Position numbers and translations under genes: made by a program. From Raineyella fluvialis (GTDB taxonomy: Bacteria; Actinomycetota; Actinomycetes; Propionibacteriales; Propionibacteriaceae), in assembly GCF_009646095.1 (NCBI RefSeq), contig NZ_CP045725.1:930001-994000 (forward strand): a stretch of DNA of 64,000 bases, read 5' to 3'. The notes beneath the pieces were generated by a model. The model was not told where the DNA came from, did no database searches, and was given only the letters and a program-made list of their open reading frames with translations. The stretch's first letter is position 1. Every line of letters begins with the position of its first letter. Shown one piece after another: positions 37,616 through 46,115 of the stretch.

Positions 37616-37739
37616 GTGAGCGGATTCTGGCGGCTGGGCCCACCGATCGTCACACCCCGACCACGCCAATGGCGCCGAACCGTGCGTCCGTTCACGAGGA
37701 GCAACCACCCCGCGCGCTGAGCCGCCAGAATCCGCTCAC
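37616..37739. repeat. 124-base element with 20-bp perfect terminal inverted repeats
   Basis: The left arm 37616-37635 begins GTGAGCGGATTCTGG and is perfectly complementary to the right arm 37720-37739; the loop is 84 bases. The right arm supplies the stop codon of the PAP2 gene. It lies between converging rhaD and PAP2. It is too wide-looped for a classical intrinsic terminator. A REP-like or miniature mobile element is possible; no target-site duplication was evident. No second copy was noticed in the window. Confidence 0.65.
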
Positions 37740-38584
37740 CCGCCTCCGGGCAATTCCGTATCGACAGGCCCCTCAGTGATGCGGCGGGTGGCGCTGAGGT
37801 ACAGCCGGTGGGTCATGATCACCACGGAGAGCCAGGCGACGCCCAGGAACCAGGCGGCCAGGACGTCAGTCAGCCAGTGATGCCCCAGGAACACCCGGCT
37901 GACCCCGATCGTGAAGGCGAAGAGCGCCGCCACCCCAACGGTGAGGACGCGGTCGCGGCGGCGGCGCTGGCGCAGGACCAACAGATAGGCCACGACGCCG
38001 GCGATCACCAGCGAGTTCAGCGTGTGCCCGGACGGGAAGGACGGGGAGTACTCATAGGGCGGCACCGCGTCCACCAGGGCCGGGCGGGCACGCCCGGTGA
38101 GTTCCTTCCCCGCGATCGTCATCAGCAGGGACCCGACCCCGGCTGCGGTGATCAGGATGACCGGTGTCCACGAGCGCCGTCGCAGTGCCAGGATCACCAT
38201 GATCACCGTGGCCAGGATCGGCATCCCGATCACACCGCCGAGGTTGGTGTAGTCGGTGGCGAAAGCGTCCAGCCAGGGAGAACGCAGACGCTTCATGGCC
38301 TCCAGCACCGGATGATCCAACAGCGCGACCCCGTCGGTCTCGATCACCGCCTCGTAGATCTCGGAAGCCACCCAGGTCATCGTCGCGCTGATCGCAGCAC
38401 CGAGCGCCAGGATCAGGACCAGAGCCTTCTTCGGACCGAGGGTCAGGCTGATCCGATGCATGATCCGGGCCGACCAGCGCCCCAAGGGTGATCTCCAGCA
38501 GGTCAGGTCCCGGTCGCCGACGGTGCGGTCCTCCCGCACCTCGCCCCCGGTGCCCCGGTCCGCGTCCTCGCCCGGCTGGCTCAT
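37736..38584 (-). CDS. PAP2-family membrane phosphatase
   Basis: Encodes 282 residues with about six membrane helices after a hydrophilic N-terminus of some 50 residues. The three PAP2 motifs are complete: KELTGRARPALVD (C1), SPSFPSGHTLNS (C2) and SRVFLGHHWLTDVLAAW (C3) with the catalytic histidines. It would dephosphorylate phosphatidic acid, undecaprenyl pyrophosphate or a similar lipid at the membrane. Its ATG overlaps the stop of the acetyltransferase (ATGA), so the two are coupled. The last codons run into the 124-base inverted-repeat element. Confidence 0.9.
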   Translation of the reverse strand: MSQPGEDADRGTGGEVREDRTVGDRDLTCWRSPLGRWSARIMHRISLTLGPKKALVLILALGAAISATMTWVASEIYEAVIETDGVALLDHPVLEAMKRLRSPWLDAFATDYTNLGGVIGMPILATVIMVILALRRRSWTPVILITAAGVGSLLMTIAGKELTGRARPALVDAVPPYEYSPSFPSGHTLNSLVIAGVVAYLLVLRQRRRRDRVLTVGVAALFAFTIGVSRVFLGHHWLTDVLAAWFLGVAWLSVVIMTHRLYLSATRRITEGPVDTELPGGG

Positions 38585-39054
38585 AGCAGGACGCGCATCG
38601 CCGGGAACAGTTCGTCGGCCCGCAGGTCGAAGCCGAACCGCCGGTAGACCTCGACCGCGCCCGGTGTCGCGTCCAGCCGGGCCGACTGGGCTCCGTGCTG
38701 TCGGCACCAGTCCAGCGCGGCCTGCATCAGCGCCCGGCCGAGGCCTTGGCCGCGATACGGCTCGTCGGTGCACATATCGGCGATGTACGCATGCCGCGCA
38801 CCCCATTCGGGCCCGGGCACGTGATGGGTGATGCCGGCGCTGATGCAGCCGGCCAGCCGGCCCGGCTCCTCGTCGATGACGAAGAACGTGTAGTCGGGGT
38901 GCTCGAGCATGTCGGTGATGCCGGCGGCCGCCCGCTGAGGCCAGTCCGGGTGCTCGTCGAGCCGGACGTCGAACGGGTAGGAGGAGGTCAGGATCAGGGC
39001 CTTGAGTCGGACGATCTCGGGCACGTCCATCGCCGTCGCGTTTCTCACCTGCAC
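38581..39054 (-). CDS. GNAT-family N-acetyltransferase
   Basis: Encodes 157 residues of the Gcn5-related fold: QVRNATAMDVPEIVRL at the start, FVIDEEPGRLAGCISAGI, the acetyl-CoA loop CTDEPYRGQGLGRALMQAA, then GAQSARLDATPGAVEVYRRFGF. Substrate unknown. The start is a leaderless GTG at 39054: TAGATT (reverse strand, 39062-39067) ends seven bases upstream and no ribosome site is visible. It overlaps the PAP2 gene start. Confidence 0.88.
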   Translation of the reverse strand: MQVRNATAMDVPEIVRLKALILTSSYPFDVRLDEHPDWPQRAAAGITDMLEHPDYTFFVIDEEPGRLAGCISAGITHHVPGPEWGARHAYIADMCTDEPYRGQGLGRALMQAALDWCRQHGAQSARLDATPGAVEVYRRFGFDLRADELFPAMRVLL

Positions 39055-39124
39055 GCTCAGCAATCTAGTCGACCCATCCGAACGCGGCCGTGACAAGCGC
39101 GCGACGCCAGCGCGCAACCGCAGC

Positions 39125-39158
39125 AGACGACCGCGGCCCCGAAGGGTCGCGGCCGTCT
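39125..39158 (-). terminator. Hairpin after the SPW protein gene
   Basis: A 15-bp stem with one mismatch and one wobble pair (left arm 39125-39139, right arm 39144-39158) and a four-base CGAA loop, 16 bases beyond the stop of the SPW gene in its direction of transcription and before the acetyltransferase promoter. No U-tract. Confidence 0.6.
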
Positions 39159-39173
39159 CGTCGAGGGGTGGAT

Positions 39174-39554
39174 TCAGTGCTGGTGCGCCATCCGGCCGCC
39201 GTGCCGTGCATTCATCGCGGGCCGGAAGGCCGCGGCGGTCACGACAGCGGCGATGATGCCGGCGATCCACGACGTCCAGGTCGCGGAAGAGAAGGCCAGC
39301 GTCGCGGGCGACGCATACATGCCGACCCACGGGGACACGAACAGCAGTACGCCGAAGGCGCACTGTGCGTATTCGAGCCACGGGGTTCCTGGCATGGACA
39401 GGTTGAGGATTCCTGTGACGATCAGCAGTCCACCGAACACCAACATCAGTGTCATCGCGATAGGCGTCGTCGTCGCCCAGATGAGCGCTGCAAGCACGGT
39501 GAACAGGCCGGCCGCCAGAGCCACGTAGTCCTCCCAACGTGTCCATTTCTTCAT
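39174..39554 (-). CDS. SPW-repeat membrane protein 1
   Basis: Encodes 126 residues with four membrane helices. The SPW pattern appears as LLFVSPWVGMY in the second half and as a degenerate first copy (ALIWATTTPIAMTL). SPW-repeat proteins (PF03779) are small membrane proteins of unknown function in actinobacteria and others. AAGGAGC precedes the ATG. A second SPW protein is encoded 203 bases upstream on the same strand. Confidence 0.82.
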   Translation of the reverse strand: MKKWTRWEDYVALAAGLFTVLAALIWATTTPIAMTLMLVFGGLLIVTGILNLSMPGTPWLEYAQCAFGVLLFVSPWVGMYASPATLAFSSATWTSWIAGIIAAVVTAAAFRPAMNARHGGRMAHQH

Positions 39555-39580
39555 GGGAAGTGCTCCTTCCGACTACTCGT

Positions 39581-39599
39581 CCCCCGGTCCCTCCGGGGG
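39581..39599 (-). terminator. Short hairpin between the SPW genes
   Basis: CCCCCGG / CCGGGGG arms with a TCCCT loop, just upstream of the ribosome site of the first SPW gene and 159 bases past the stop of the second. It could end transcription from 40183 or shape the leader of the gene at 39554. The rest of the 203-base gap holds nothing recognisable. Confidence 0.4.
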
Positions 39600-39757
39600 A
39601 ACCGTCAGGGGTGGTGGTCGGTGCGGTGCGCCGGCACGCGACGCCTCTGGCTCACTTCAAGTGAACCCCGGGATCGGCCCCTTACCAACTGCGCAACGTC
39701 ACGACTCGGGATCAACTGGAAGCGACTGACAGGGACCACACCTGCCAAGGATCACGG

Positions 39758-40183
39758 CTAGGGCCGGGCCGGGCCGATGGGCCTGCGGATGGGCTCACCA
39801 CCTTCCACCACGCGCCGACGACGACTCGTCGTCTCGACGACGGCCATGACGATGGCGATGGCACCCACGACCCACGCCGACAGGGCGAGAGCGTTGCGTC
39901 CGGCGAAATCACCGATCCAGGGCGAGGCGATGATGAAGGCGCCGGCGAGAGCCACCATGCCTTCGGCGAAGGCCGAGGCCTTCTCGCGGAACTCCGCCCA
40001 AGCGCCGAAGGCGATCAGCATCACGCCGAACGGGACCAACCAGATCGCTCGCGGTTGCCTCATCTGCAACCAGAGCGGGGCCAGGACCAGATAGAGGCCG
40101 GCCAGGATGCTGATGTCGTCTTCCCAATGCCGCCGCACCCGAACTTCCAGCGGAAGGTGAACGGCCTGATGACGTGTACTCAT
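39758..40183 (-). CDS. SPW-repeat membrane protein 2
   Basis: Encodes 141 residues with four membrane helices. The N-terminal RHWEDDISILAGLYLVLAPLW parallels KKWTRWEDYVALAAGLFTVLAAL of the neighbour, and FIIASPWIGDF is the SPW motif. The C-terminal tail is arginine- and proline-rich. GAGAGG lies upstream of the ATG. Probably a paralogue of the protein at 39174; function unknown. Confidence 0.82.
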   Translation of the reverse strand: MSTRHQAVHLPLEVRVRRHWEDDISILAGLYLVLAPLWLQMRQPRAIWLVPFGVMLIAFGAWAEFREKASAFAEGMVALAGAFIIASPWIGDFAGRNALALSAWVVGAIAIVMAVVETTSRRRRVVEGGEPIRRPIGPARP

Positions 40184-40337
40184 GACGGACTGACCCTCTC
40201 CTGAGAGCTGTACGGACCGCCGCGGGACAAGACTGCGGTCCCAAGAGCCGTTTCCAGCGTAGTTCCGCTACCTATGCAGGCTCTGTGCCGGCACGTTGAG
40301 AGGTCTCGACGGCGACGGCCGCTCGTACCATCGACAC

Positions 40338-41947
40338 GTGGACGAGCGAATCGTGGACGCGGTCGTCATCGGAGCCGGACACCACGGGTTGGTGGCTGCC
40401 GCGCTGTTGGCTGACGCCGGATGGGATGTCGTCGTCCACGAAGGTCGCGACCGGCCAGGGGGCGCGGTCGCCTCCCGGACGATCGACGGGTTCGTGGTCG
40501 ACGAGTTCTCCTCCTACCACCCTCTGGGCAAGGCCTCGCCGGTGCTGCAGTCGTTGGACCTGGAGCAGCACGGCCTGGAGTGGGTCGACCACCGTCCCGC
40601 TGTGGTGCACGTCGCCAGCGGCGAGGACGGCGAGGGCACCCCGGTGAGGGCCACCGCGGAGGACACCGCGAAAGCGCTGGACGAGGACCATCCTGGCGAC
40701 GGCGACGCGTGGCTGAAGCTCTTCACCGGCTGGCGTCGGGTGAAGGAGCCCCTGCTCGACGCACTGCTGCACGGCTGGCCGCCGGTCCGGGCCGGAGCAC
40801 GACTCGCCTTCGGGCTGGGCGGATCGGAGTTCCTGGACTTCGTACGGTTCGCGATGCTGCCCTCGCACCAGATGGGCAGGGAATGGTTCGGCGGCACCCG
40901 GGGACGCGACCTCCTGGCCGGGAATGCCGCGCACGCCGACGTCTCTCCCCTGGCCCCGTGAGCGGGTTGATGGGGTTCCTGATGACGATGCTGGCCCAGG
41001 ACGTCGGCTTTGCGGCACCCAAGGGAGGCGCGGGCACTCTGGCGCAGGCCCTGGCGCGCCGGGCCGAGCATGCCGGCGCCAGGATCGAGCTCTCGTCGCC
41101 GGTCGCCGGGATCACCGTCAGGGGCGGTCGGGCCACCGGCGTACGGCTGGCTGACGGGACCACACGCCGGGCCCGGCGCGCCGTCATTGTGGATGTCTCC
41201 GCGCCGGCGTTGTATCGGGAATTGCTGCCCGGTGATGCGGTTCCCGCCGGCGTGCTCGCGCGGATGGACCGCTTCACCTGGGACCCGTCCACCGTGAAGC
41301 TGAACCTCCTCCTGACCGGCCCCATGCCCTGGCGGGCCGCCCGCGCCCGGGAGGCCGCCGTCGTCCACGCGGGGCTCTCCCATACGGAGCTGGTGCGCTG
41401 GCATGCGGACATCGCCAGCGGCAAGGTCCCTGAGCGCGCCTTCTGCCTGGTCGGCCAGACCACCACGACCGACCCGACCCGCTCCCCCGCCGGCACCGAA
41501 TCGCTGTGGGCCTACACCCACGTTCCGCTGGTGGAGGCGGGCAAGGACGAGGAGGCCGTCGCCCGGTCCCTGGTCACGGTGGAGGCGATGTTCGACGAGC
41601 TCGCCCCCGGCTGGCGGGATCTGGAGCAGGGACGGTGGCTGCAGACCCCCACCACACTGCAGGAGGCCGACCCCAATCTCGTCCATGGCGCGGTCGGCGC
41701 GGGTACGTCGCAGTTGTTCCAGCAGGGACCGTGGCGGCCCCTCACCGGCCTGGGGGGACCGTTCACCCACGTCGCCGGTCTCTACCTGGCGTCGGCCGGC
41801 ACGCACCCAGGGGGCGGCGTGCACGGAGGCGCCGGCTTCAACGCCGCCAAGGCCGCCCTGTGGGGGGCGAACCGCTGGTCGCGTCCGCTCAGTCGGGCCA
41901 CGTCCCGCGCCCAGCTGCTGCTGCAGCGTCCGCTGCCACGGTTCTGA
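40338..41947 (+). CDS. FAD-dependent oxidoreductase, phytoene-desaturase-like, frameshifted
   Basis: Flavoprotein with an N-terminal dinucleotide fold VVIGAGHHGLVAAALLADAG...VVVHEGRDRPGGAVAS and a C-terminal FAD motif AGLYLASAGTHPGGGVHGGAGFNAAKAAL, as in phytoene-desaturase/NAD(P)-binding oxidoreductases. The first frame runs to 40961; the second covers the remainder. They meet at the CCCC run at 40954-40957, where one added C restores PLAPVSGLMGF. Restored length is about 536 residues. GTG 40338 is probably leaderless: TACCAT ends six bases upstream. Substrate unknown; no carotenoid genes are nearby. Confidence 0.86.
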
Positions 41948-42003
41948 CCCGCTCGGCTTCTGCAGGCAGGTCGCGGGAGGGAGCCCTGAGCTCCTCGCGT
42001 CCC

Positions 42004-45000
42004 TCAGGCCCGGACGACGATCCGGACGACCTCCCTCGGCCGCTGCCGCGGCGACAGGACGGTCAGGTCGAACCGATCCCGCCGCGCCCGCAGGATCAGC
42101 TCGGCCAGGTCCGGGTCCCGGGTCACGTACGCGTGCCGCTCGCAGCAGCCCTCGATGACGAAGCCCTCGATCCGCCCGTGGCAGTCGAAGACGATCTCCT
42201 CGACCCGCCCGCTGTGTTCGACCAGGTCCTCGTCGCACTCGCCCTTGCCCGGCCGTCCGGTGTCCGGCAGCGGCACGCCGGTCGGCGAGGGCTGGATCGA
42301 GTCCGGATCGCCACCCAGGCCGGCCACCCGCCCCGCGACCAGGTCGACGTGGCGTTTCGTCACCGGGTACCAGCGATCGCCGGGTGGCAACTGCCCCAGC
42401 CGCCAGCGCAGGATGGCCAGAGTGTTCTCCTCCGGCAGCAGCATCGTCTCGGCGGTCCCGACCGGGATCTTCACCGAGAACGTCCCGATCACGTAGCGCC
42501 ACGTGGCCCCGGCCCGGGTGGCCGGTTCCTCGTGGTCACCCTCCCGGTGCTCGCGGTCCTTGCGGAAGTAGATGATGCGGTCCGCCTTGTGCCCGAGCCG
42601 TCGGACGACGACCTCGTAGTCCTCCCCGGCCCGCACGGTTGTCGGCAGGTCGACGGTCAGCAGGCCGGCGAAGTTCTCCCCGGCCCGGGCCGGGATGGGC
42701 AGGTACGTCACCCCACCGGTGACGTCGCAGCGGATCGTGTGCGGATCCGCCCCGACGCTCAGCCCGTGCGTGCGGTACAGCGACGAGGCCAGGTCGAGCA
42801 CCTCCGTGGCATCGACCGCCGGCCAGTAGATCGAGGCCGTGCTCCCGGCCGGGATCGCGCCCCAGTCGATCATCAGTTCGTCGACGCCGTCCACCGCTCC
42901 GAGTTGGCTCGGTCGCACGTCGAAGGTCTGCGGGACGCGGTGCGCGGACGCCGGACCGGGGTTGTCGGACGTGGTGACCTGCAGGTTGCGCTGGGCCAAC
43001 TTGTCCGACGCCTCCGGGGTGGCCCCGTCGAAGACCGGTGCCCCGTCGTACGCGACCTGCGCCACCAGGCAGTGATGCGTGCCGTTCAGCCACCCCTGGA
43101 TCTGCCGGCCGTCGATGACGTACGACCCGTCGTAGAGGTTGAGGAAGCAGCCGAAGTACGCCCAGACGCTGTCCTGCCCGCCGGCGATGACGAGGTCACG
43201 GGTGTTGGTGCCACCCGGGCCGTAGTCGTTGTTCGCCCCCAGATTGCCGGAGGCGAAGAACGGCAGGGTGGTGTGTCCGGCGCCCACCTGTGGGGCGCTC
43301 GGCAGGCCGGCGGCGTCGAGGTCACTGGCGTACGTCGACGTGGGCTGGTAGTCGGTGTCGGCGGTCTCGGTGGACCACAGCCGGAAGAACGTCCGCACCC
43401 CGCTGGCCGCGCCGGCCGGGCCGGCGGTGCCACGCAGCCGTACGCGGGCGATGGCGAACTGGTAGTTGGTGAAGATCTGCGGGAAGAAGCCGCTGAAGTC
43501 GACCGTGAACGGCGTCACCGACGAGTCGCTGGTGAGGGCCGTGCCCTGGTCCGGCAGGACAGCCGTGAACGGATCAGTCCCGGCCGGGTCCGCGTACGTG
43601 GCGTTCAGCCAGGTGAGCAGCCGCTGCACGTAGTCGTACGCCCCGGCGGTGTCGTCGGACAGGAACGCCGGCCCGCCGGGCACCGGGGTCGCGTCCATCC
43701 CCGGCGTCGCCGTGAAGACACGTAGGTCCTGACTGAGGTAGAAGACGTTGCCCTGCGACGGGTCGATGTTGGTGACGTACGGGTCGGCGCCGGCGACCAA
43801 CTCGAAGAGGGTCGACGTGTCGGTCGAGGCCACCTTGCTGCCGTCGGTGGCGAGAAACGCATCGAGGGCGTACGTCTGGCTCCCGCTGGCCGGGAATTGC
43901 GACAGCACCGCGGCGTCAAACGTGATGTCGAATGCCACCCGGATCCGCTGCTGCTCGTCGGGGTGGGCCGCATTCTCGAAGTCGATCGCGCCGTTGGCGC
44001 TGATCGTCACCCCCGGGATCGAGGCGAACGGCCCGGTCGGCACCGGCGTGGAGACGTTCAGTGAGCCGAAGGTCGTCTGACTGAAACCCTCGACGACGAG
44101 CCAGAACGCGTTCGGCACGGTGCCACCGCTCGCGGCGATGAGATCGGCCACCTCGTCGCGACCGAAGGTGTCCTTGTCCACCCAGAAGTCGACCGAGCCG
44201 AGCGGCAGGACGCAGGTGTCGGCCGCCTTGCTCCAGTAGCTCTGGACGGAGCAGGTGATGCCGTTCATGTCGACGGTGGCGAACTCGTTGTTGCAGGTGT
44301 CGCCGATCTCGTCGTTGGTGACGGTGGTCCCGTTCGACATCGTGCCCTGGACGAGGATGCTGTTGTTCGAGGTGTCGACGTCGGGATTGGTGAGCGCCTC
44401 GACGAGTTCGTGGGAGAAGACCTTGGTCACGCAGTCGTGCCCGGTCAGCGAGCCGGTGTTGTCGACCCAGGCGTAATAGGCCGTGGCGCCGTTGTAGGTG
44501 AGGCTCTGATGCTGGCCGGCGAACTGGCTGAGGCTGTTGGCGACTCCCTGCGGGGCGATGACGGCATAGAAGCGGTTGTGCCCGGAGGCCGGCTTCGGCA
44601 TCGACGTGTTGTTCGCGAAGCGACCCTTCAACATCGCGACGACGTCGGCGTCGGTGTAGCCGTTCGACGGGGAGGTGCCGTCGAAGATCTCGCTGTAGAC
44701 GACGCTGCCCTGCCCGACGCCGCGGTACTGGTTGAGTCCGCTCAGGTAGGGCCCGGTGACGATACCCTGGATGGCCTGCTCGTACTCGTTCCGCGAGGGC
44801 GACGGAGCAGGGGTGGCACTCCAGAAGCCGCCCCAGAAGACGAGGATCACCTCGACGTCGGCGAGGACCTTGCCGCCCTTGTCGTCGGTGCTGGTGACCG
44901 TGTAGTCGGGGGAGAAAGTCAGGTCCCCGGATTTGGCCTCGGCCTCCGGGTCGACCTTGCGGACGATCCCCCGATGGCGTGTGTCTGATGTGACGTTCCC

Positions 45001-45015
45001 GCTGTTCCTGGGCAT
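42004..45015 (-). CDS. Large protein of unknown function with a SHELVEA metallopeptidase-like motif
   Basis: Encodes 1003 residues, not recognised as a characterised family. Residues 50-270 hold ILVFWGGFW and FSHELVEALTNPDV (about 200-213), followed by DEIGDTC (235-241). This HE...E...D pattern recalls zinc-peptidase-like proteins, but it is HExxx rather than HExxH. The middle (about 280-830) is predicted beta-rich, with TFFRLWSTETADTDYQP and IYWPAVDATEV. The C-terminal 100 residues contain a Cys pair (EGCCERHAYVT) and a charged end. No signal peptide or membrane helix. ATG 45015 has GGGAG eight bases upstream. A DtxR/IdeR-like iron box lies about 90 bases before it. Confidence 0.8.
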   Translation of the reverse strand: MPRNSGNVTSDTRHRGIVRKVDPEAEAKSGDLTFSPDYTVTSTDDKGGKVLADVEVILVFWGGFWSATPAPSPSRNEYEQAIQGIVTGPYLSGLNQYRGVGQGSVVYSEIFDGTSPSNGYTDADVVAMLKGRFANNTSMPKPASGHNRFYAVIAPQGVANSLSQFAGQHQSLTYNGATAYYAWVDNTGSLTGHDCVTKVFSHELVEALTNPDVDTSNNSILVQGTMSNGTTVTNDEIGDTCNNEFATVDMNGITCSVQSYWSKAADTCVLPLGSVDFWVDKDTFGRDEVADLIAASGGTVPNAFWLVVEGFSQTTFGSLNVSTPVPTGPFASIPGVTISANGAIDFENAAHPDEQQRIRVAFDITFDAAVLSQFPASGSQTYALDAFLATDGSKVASTDTSTLFELVAGADPYVTNIDPSQGNVFYLSQDLRVFTATPGMDATPVPGGPAFLSDDTAGAYDYVQRLLTWLNATYADPAGTDPFTAVLPDQGTALTSDSSVTPFTVDFSGFFPQIFTNYQFAIARVRLRGTAGPAGAASGVRTFFRLWSTETADTDYQPTSTYASDLDAAGLPSAPQVGAGHTTLPFFASGNLGANNDYGPGGTNTRDLVIAGGQDSVWAYFGCFLNLYDGSYVIDGRQIQGWLNGTHHCLVAQVAYDGAPVFDGATPEASDKLAQRNLQVTTSDNPGPASAHRVPQTFDVRPSQLGAVDGVDELMIDWGAIPAGSTASIYWPAVDATEVLDLASSLYRTHGLSVGADPHTIRCDVTGGVTYLPIPARAGENFAGLLTVDLPTTVRAGEDYEVVVRRLGHKADRIIYFRKDREHREGDHEEPATRAGATWRYVIGTFSVKIPVGTAETMLLPEENTLAILRWRLGQLPPGDRWYPVTKRHVDLVAGRVAGLGGDPDSIQPSPTGVPLPDTGRPGKGECDEDLVEHSGRVEEIVFDCHGRIEGFVIEGCCERHAYVTRDPDLAELILRARRDRFDLTVLSPRQRPREVVRIVVRA

Positions 45016-45101
45016 GGCGCCCACTCCCTTTCACGGGCCGGGGGGACACGCTGGGACATTTCGAGAGTAGCGGAACCCCCGCCCAATGTGTCTTAAGTCA
45101 C

Positions 45102-45116
45102 AGGTAAGCCTTACCT
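45102..45116. promoter_or_regulatory. DtxR/IdeR-type iron box
   Basis: AGGTAAGCCTTACCT, an odd-length palindrome fitting the DtxR/IdeR core AGGTnAGnCTnACCT. It lies 87 bases upstream of the 1003-residue gene, before a possible -10 (TACTCT on the reverse strand, 45064-45069). It suggests that the gene is repressed when iron is sufficient. Confidence 0.65.
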
Positions 45117-45127
45117 TCGTGCTCGAG

Positions 45128-45162
45128 CCGGCGGCGGAGGGGCACCATCCCTCCGCCGCCGG
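45128..45162 (-). terminator. Strong hairpin ending the sugar-catabolic operon
   Basis: A perfect 14-bp GC-rich stem (arms 45128-45141 and 45149-45162) with a seven-base GCACCAT loop, 24 bases past the stop of the isomerase gene at 45187. It separates that operon from the iron-box promoter of the next gene. Confidence 0.75.
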
Positions 45163-45186
45163 GTCTTCTCCCCCTCGCCGGCCGCC

Positions 45187-46089
45187 TCAGCGGCCGGACA
45201 TCTCCTGTGGGGCCGGCCGAGCGGCCACCATTTCCGCGATGAGGTCGAAGCTGCGTTTCGCGTCCGCCTCGCGGTCCTCCTCAGCCACGTCGTGGGTCTC
45301 CAACTCGAGGACGTACGACCCCCCGAACCCGTGCCGCTCCAGCGTGTCGATCACCGCCGCGAAGTCGACCGTGCCCCGGCCGATACCGACATTGAGGTTG
45401 CCCGGCAGGGCGTCGCGGAAGTGGACGCGCTCGATCCGGTCGTGCACCTGCTCGGCCCAACCGACCACGTCCTCCTCCGAGGCCCCCACGTGCGCGGTGT
45501 CGAAGAGCAGCCCGAAAACGGACGGGTCCACCAGCTCCAGCAGCCGGTTCGCCCGGTCCACGGAGTGGATCCATCGGCGGTGGTGCAGCACCTCGACGAG
45601 GAGTCGTACGCCGTGGTCGGCGCTGAGTCGGCCGAGGTACTCCAGGTTGCCCGCGACGGCAGCCATGTCGGACCTCTCGTCGACGTAGTCGGCCCGGTCC
45701 TGGCGCCCGCAGTTGACGATCAGCGCCCCACCCGTGGCGACCGCGAGGTCCAGCAGTGGCTCGGTCCGCTCCTGCAGCGCCTCCCGGTCGTACGCCGGGT
45801 CGTTGATGTTGCCGATGTCGGCGTTCACCGCCCCGGCGCGCAGGTGGTGCCGTTCGAGGAGTTCGAGATAGGCCGCGACATCGCCGTGGAAGGGCACCGG
45901 GACGTGGTCGGTGACGTCAGGGATCGCGCCGAGGTCGATCTCGACGGCACCAATGCCCTCGATCAGGCGCAGCGCCTCCTCGAGCGGGCGGTGGCGGAAG
46001 GTGATGGTCGAGATGCCGACGACCTCGCGGCCGCGAGGAGCGGTGGGATCGGGAGAGGTGGAGGGGGTTCTGGGACTGGTGGGAGTCAT
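45187..46089 (-). CDS. Sugar phosphate isomerase/epimerase (AP-endonuclease-2-type TIM barrel)
   Basis: Encodes 300 residues. After a Pro/Thr-rich lead of about 20 residues it reads VVGISTITFRHRPLEEALRLIEGIGAVEIDLG, then GAVNADIGNIND, LIVNCGRQDR, LLVEVLHHRRWIHSVDRANRLLELV, FGLLFDTAHVGASEE, RIERVHFRDALPGNLNVGIGRGTVDF and YVLELETHD: the metal-ligand pattern of xylose-isomerase-like epimerases. Substrate unknown. It follows the SDR gene by 26 bases and ends an operon with split transketolase and a transporter. Confidence 0.88.
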   Translation of the reverse strand: MTPTSPRTPSTSPDPTAPRGREVVGISTITFRHRPLEEALRLIEGIGAVEIDLGAIPDVTDHVPVPFHGDVAAYLELLERHHLRAGAVNADIGNINDPAYDREALQERTEPLLDLAVATGGALIVNCGRQDRADYVDERSDMAAVAGNLEYLGRLSADHGVRLLVEVLHHRRWIHSVDRANRLLELVDPSVFGLLFDTAHVGASEEDVVGWAEQVHDRIERVHFRDALPGNLNVGIGRGTVDFAAVIDTLERHGFGGSYVLELETHDVAEEDREADAKRSFDLIAEMVAARPAPQEMSGR

Positions 46090-46115
46090 GGGGTCACCGC
46101 TGTCAGGGCCGGAGG

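Noticed and set aside
37616-37739. Ordinary intrinsic terminator for rhaD or PAP2
   Set aside because: The 84-base loop is far larger than in terminators and there is no U-tract; kept as a repeat element instead.
39640-39730. tRNA-like stretch on the reverse strand (GCGCAGTTGGTAAGGGG followed by GGGGTTC)
   Set aside because: It resembles a D-loop and T-arm, but the D-stem and acceptor stem do not pair and there is no anticodon stem, so it is a chance likeness.
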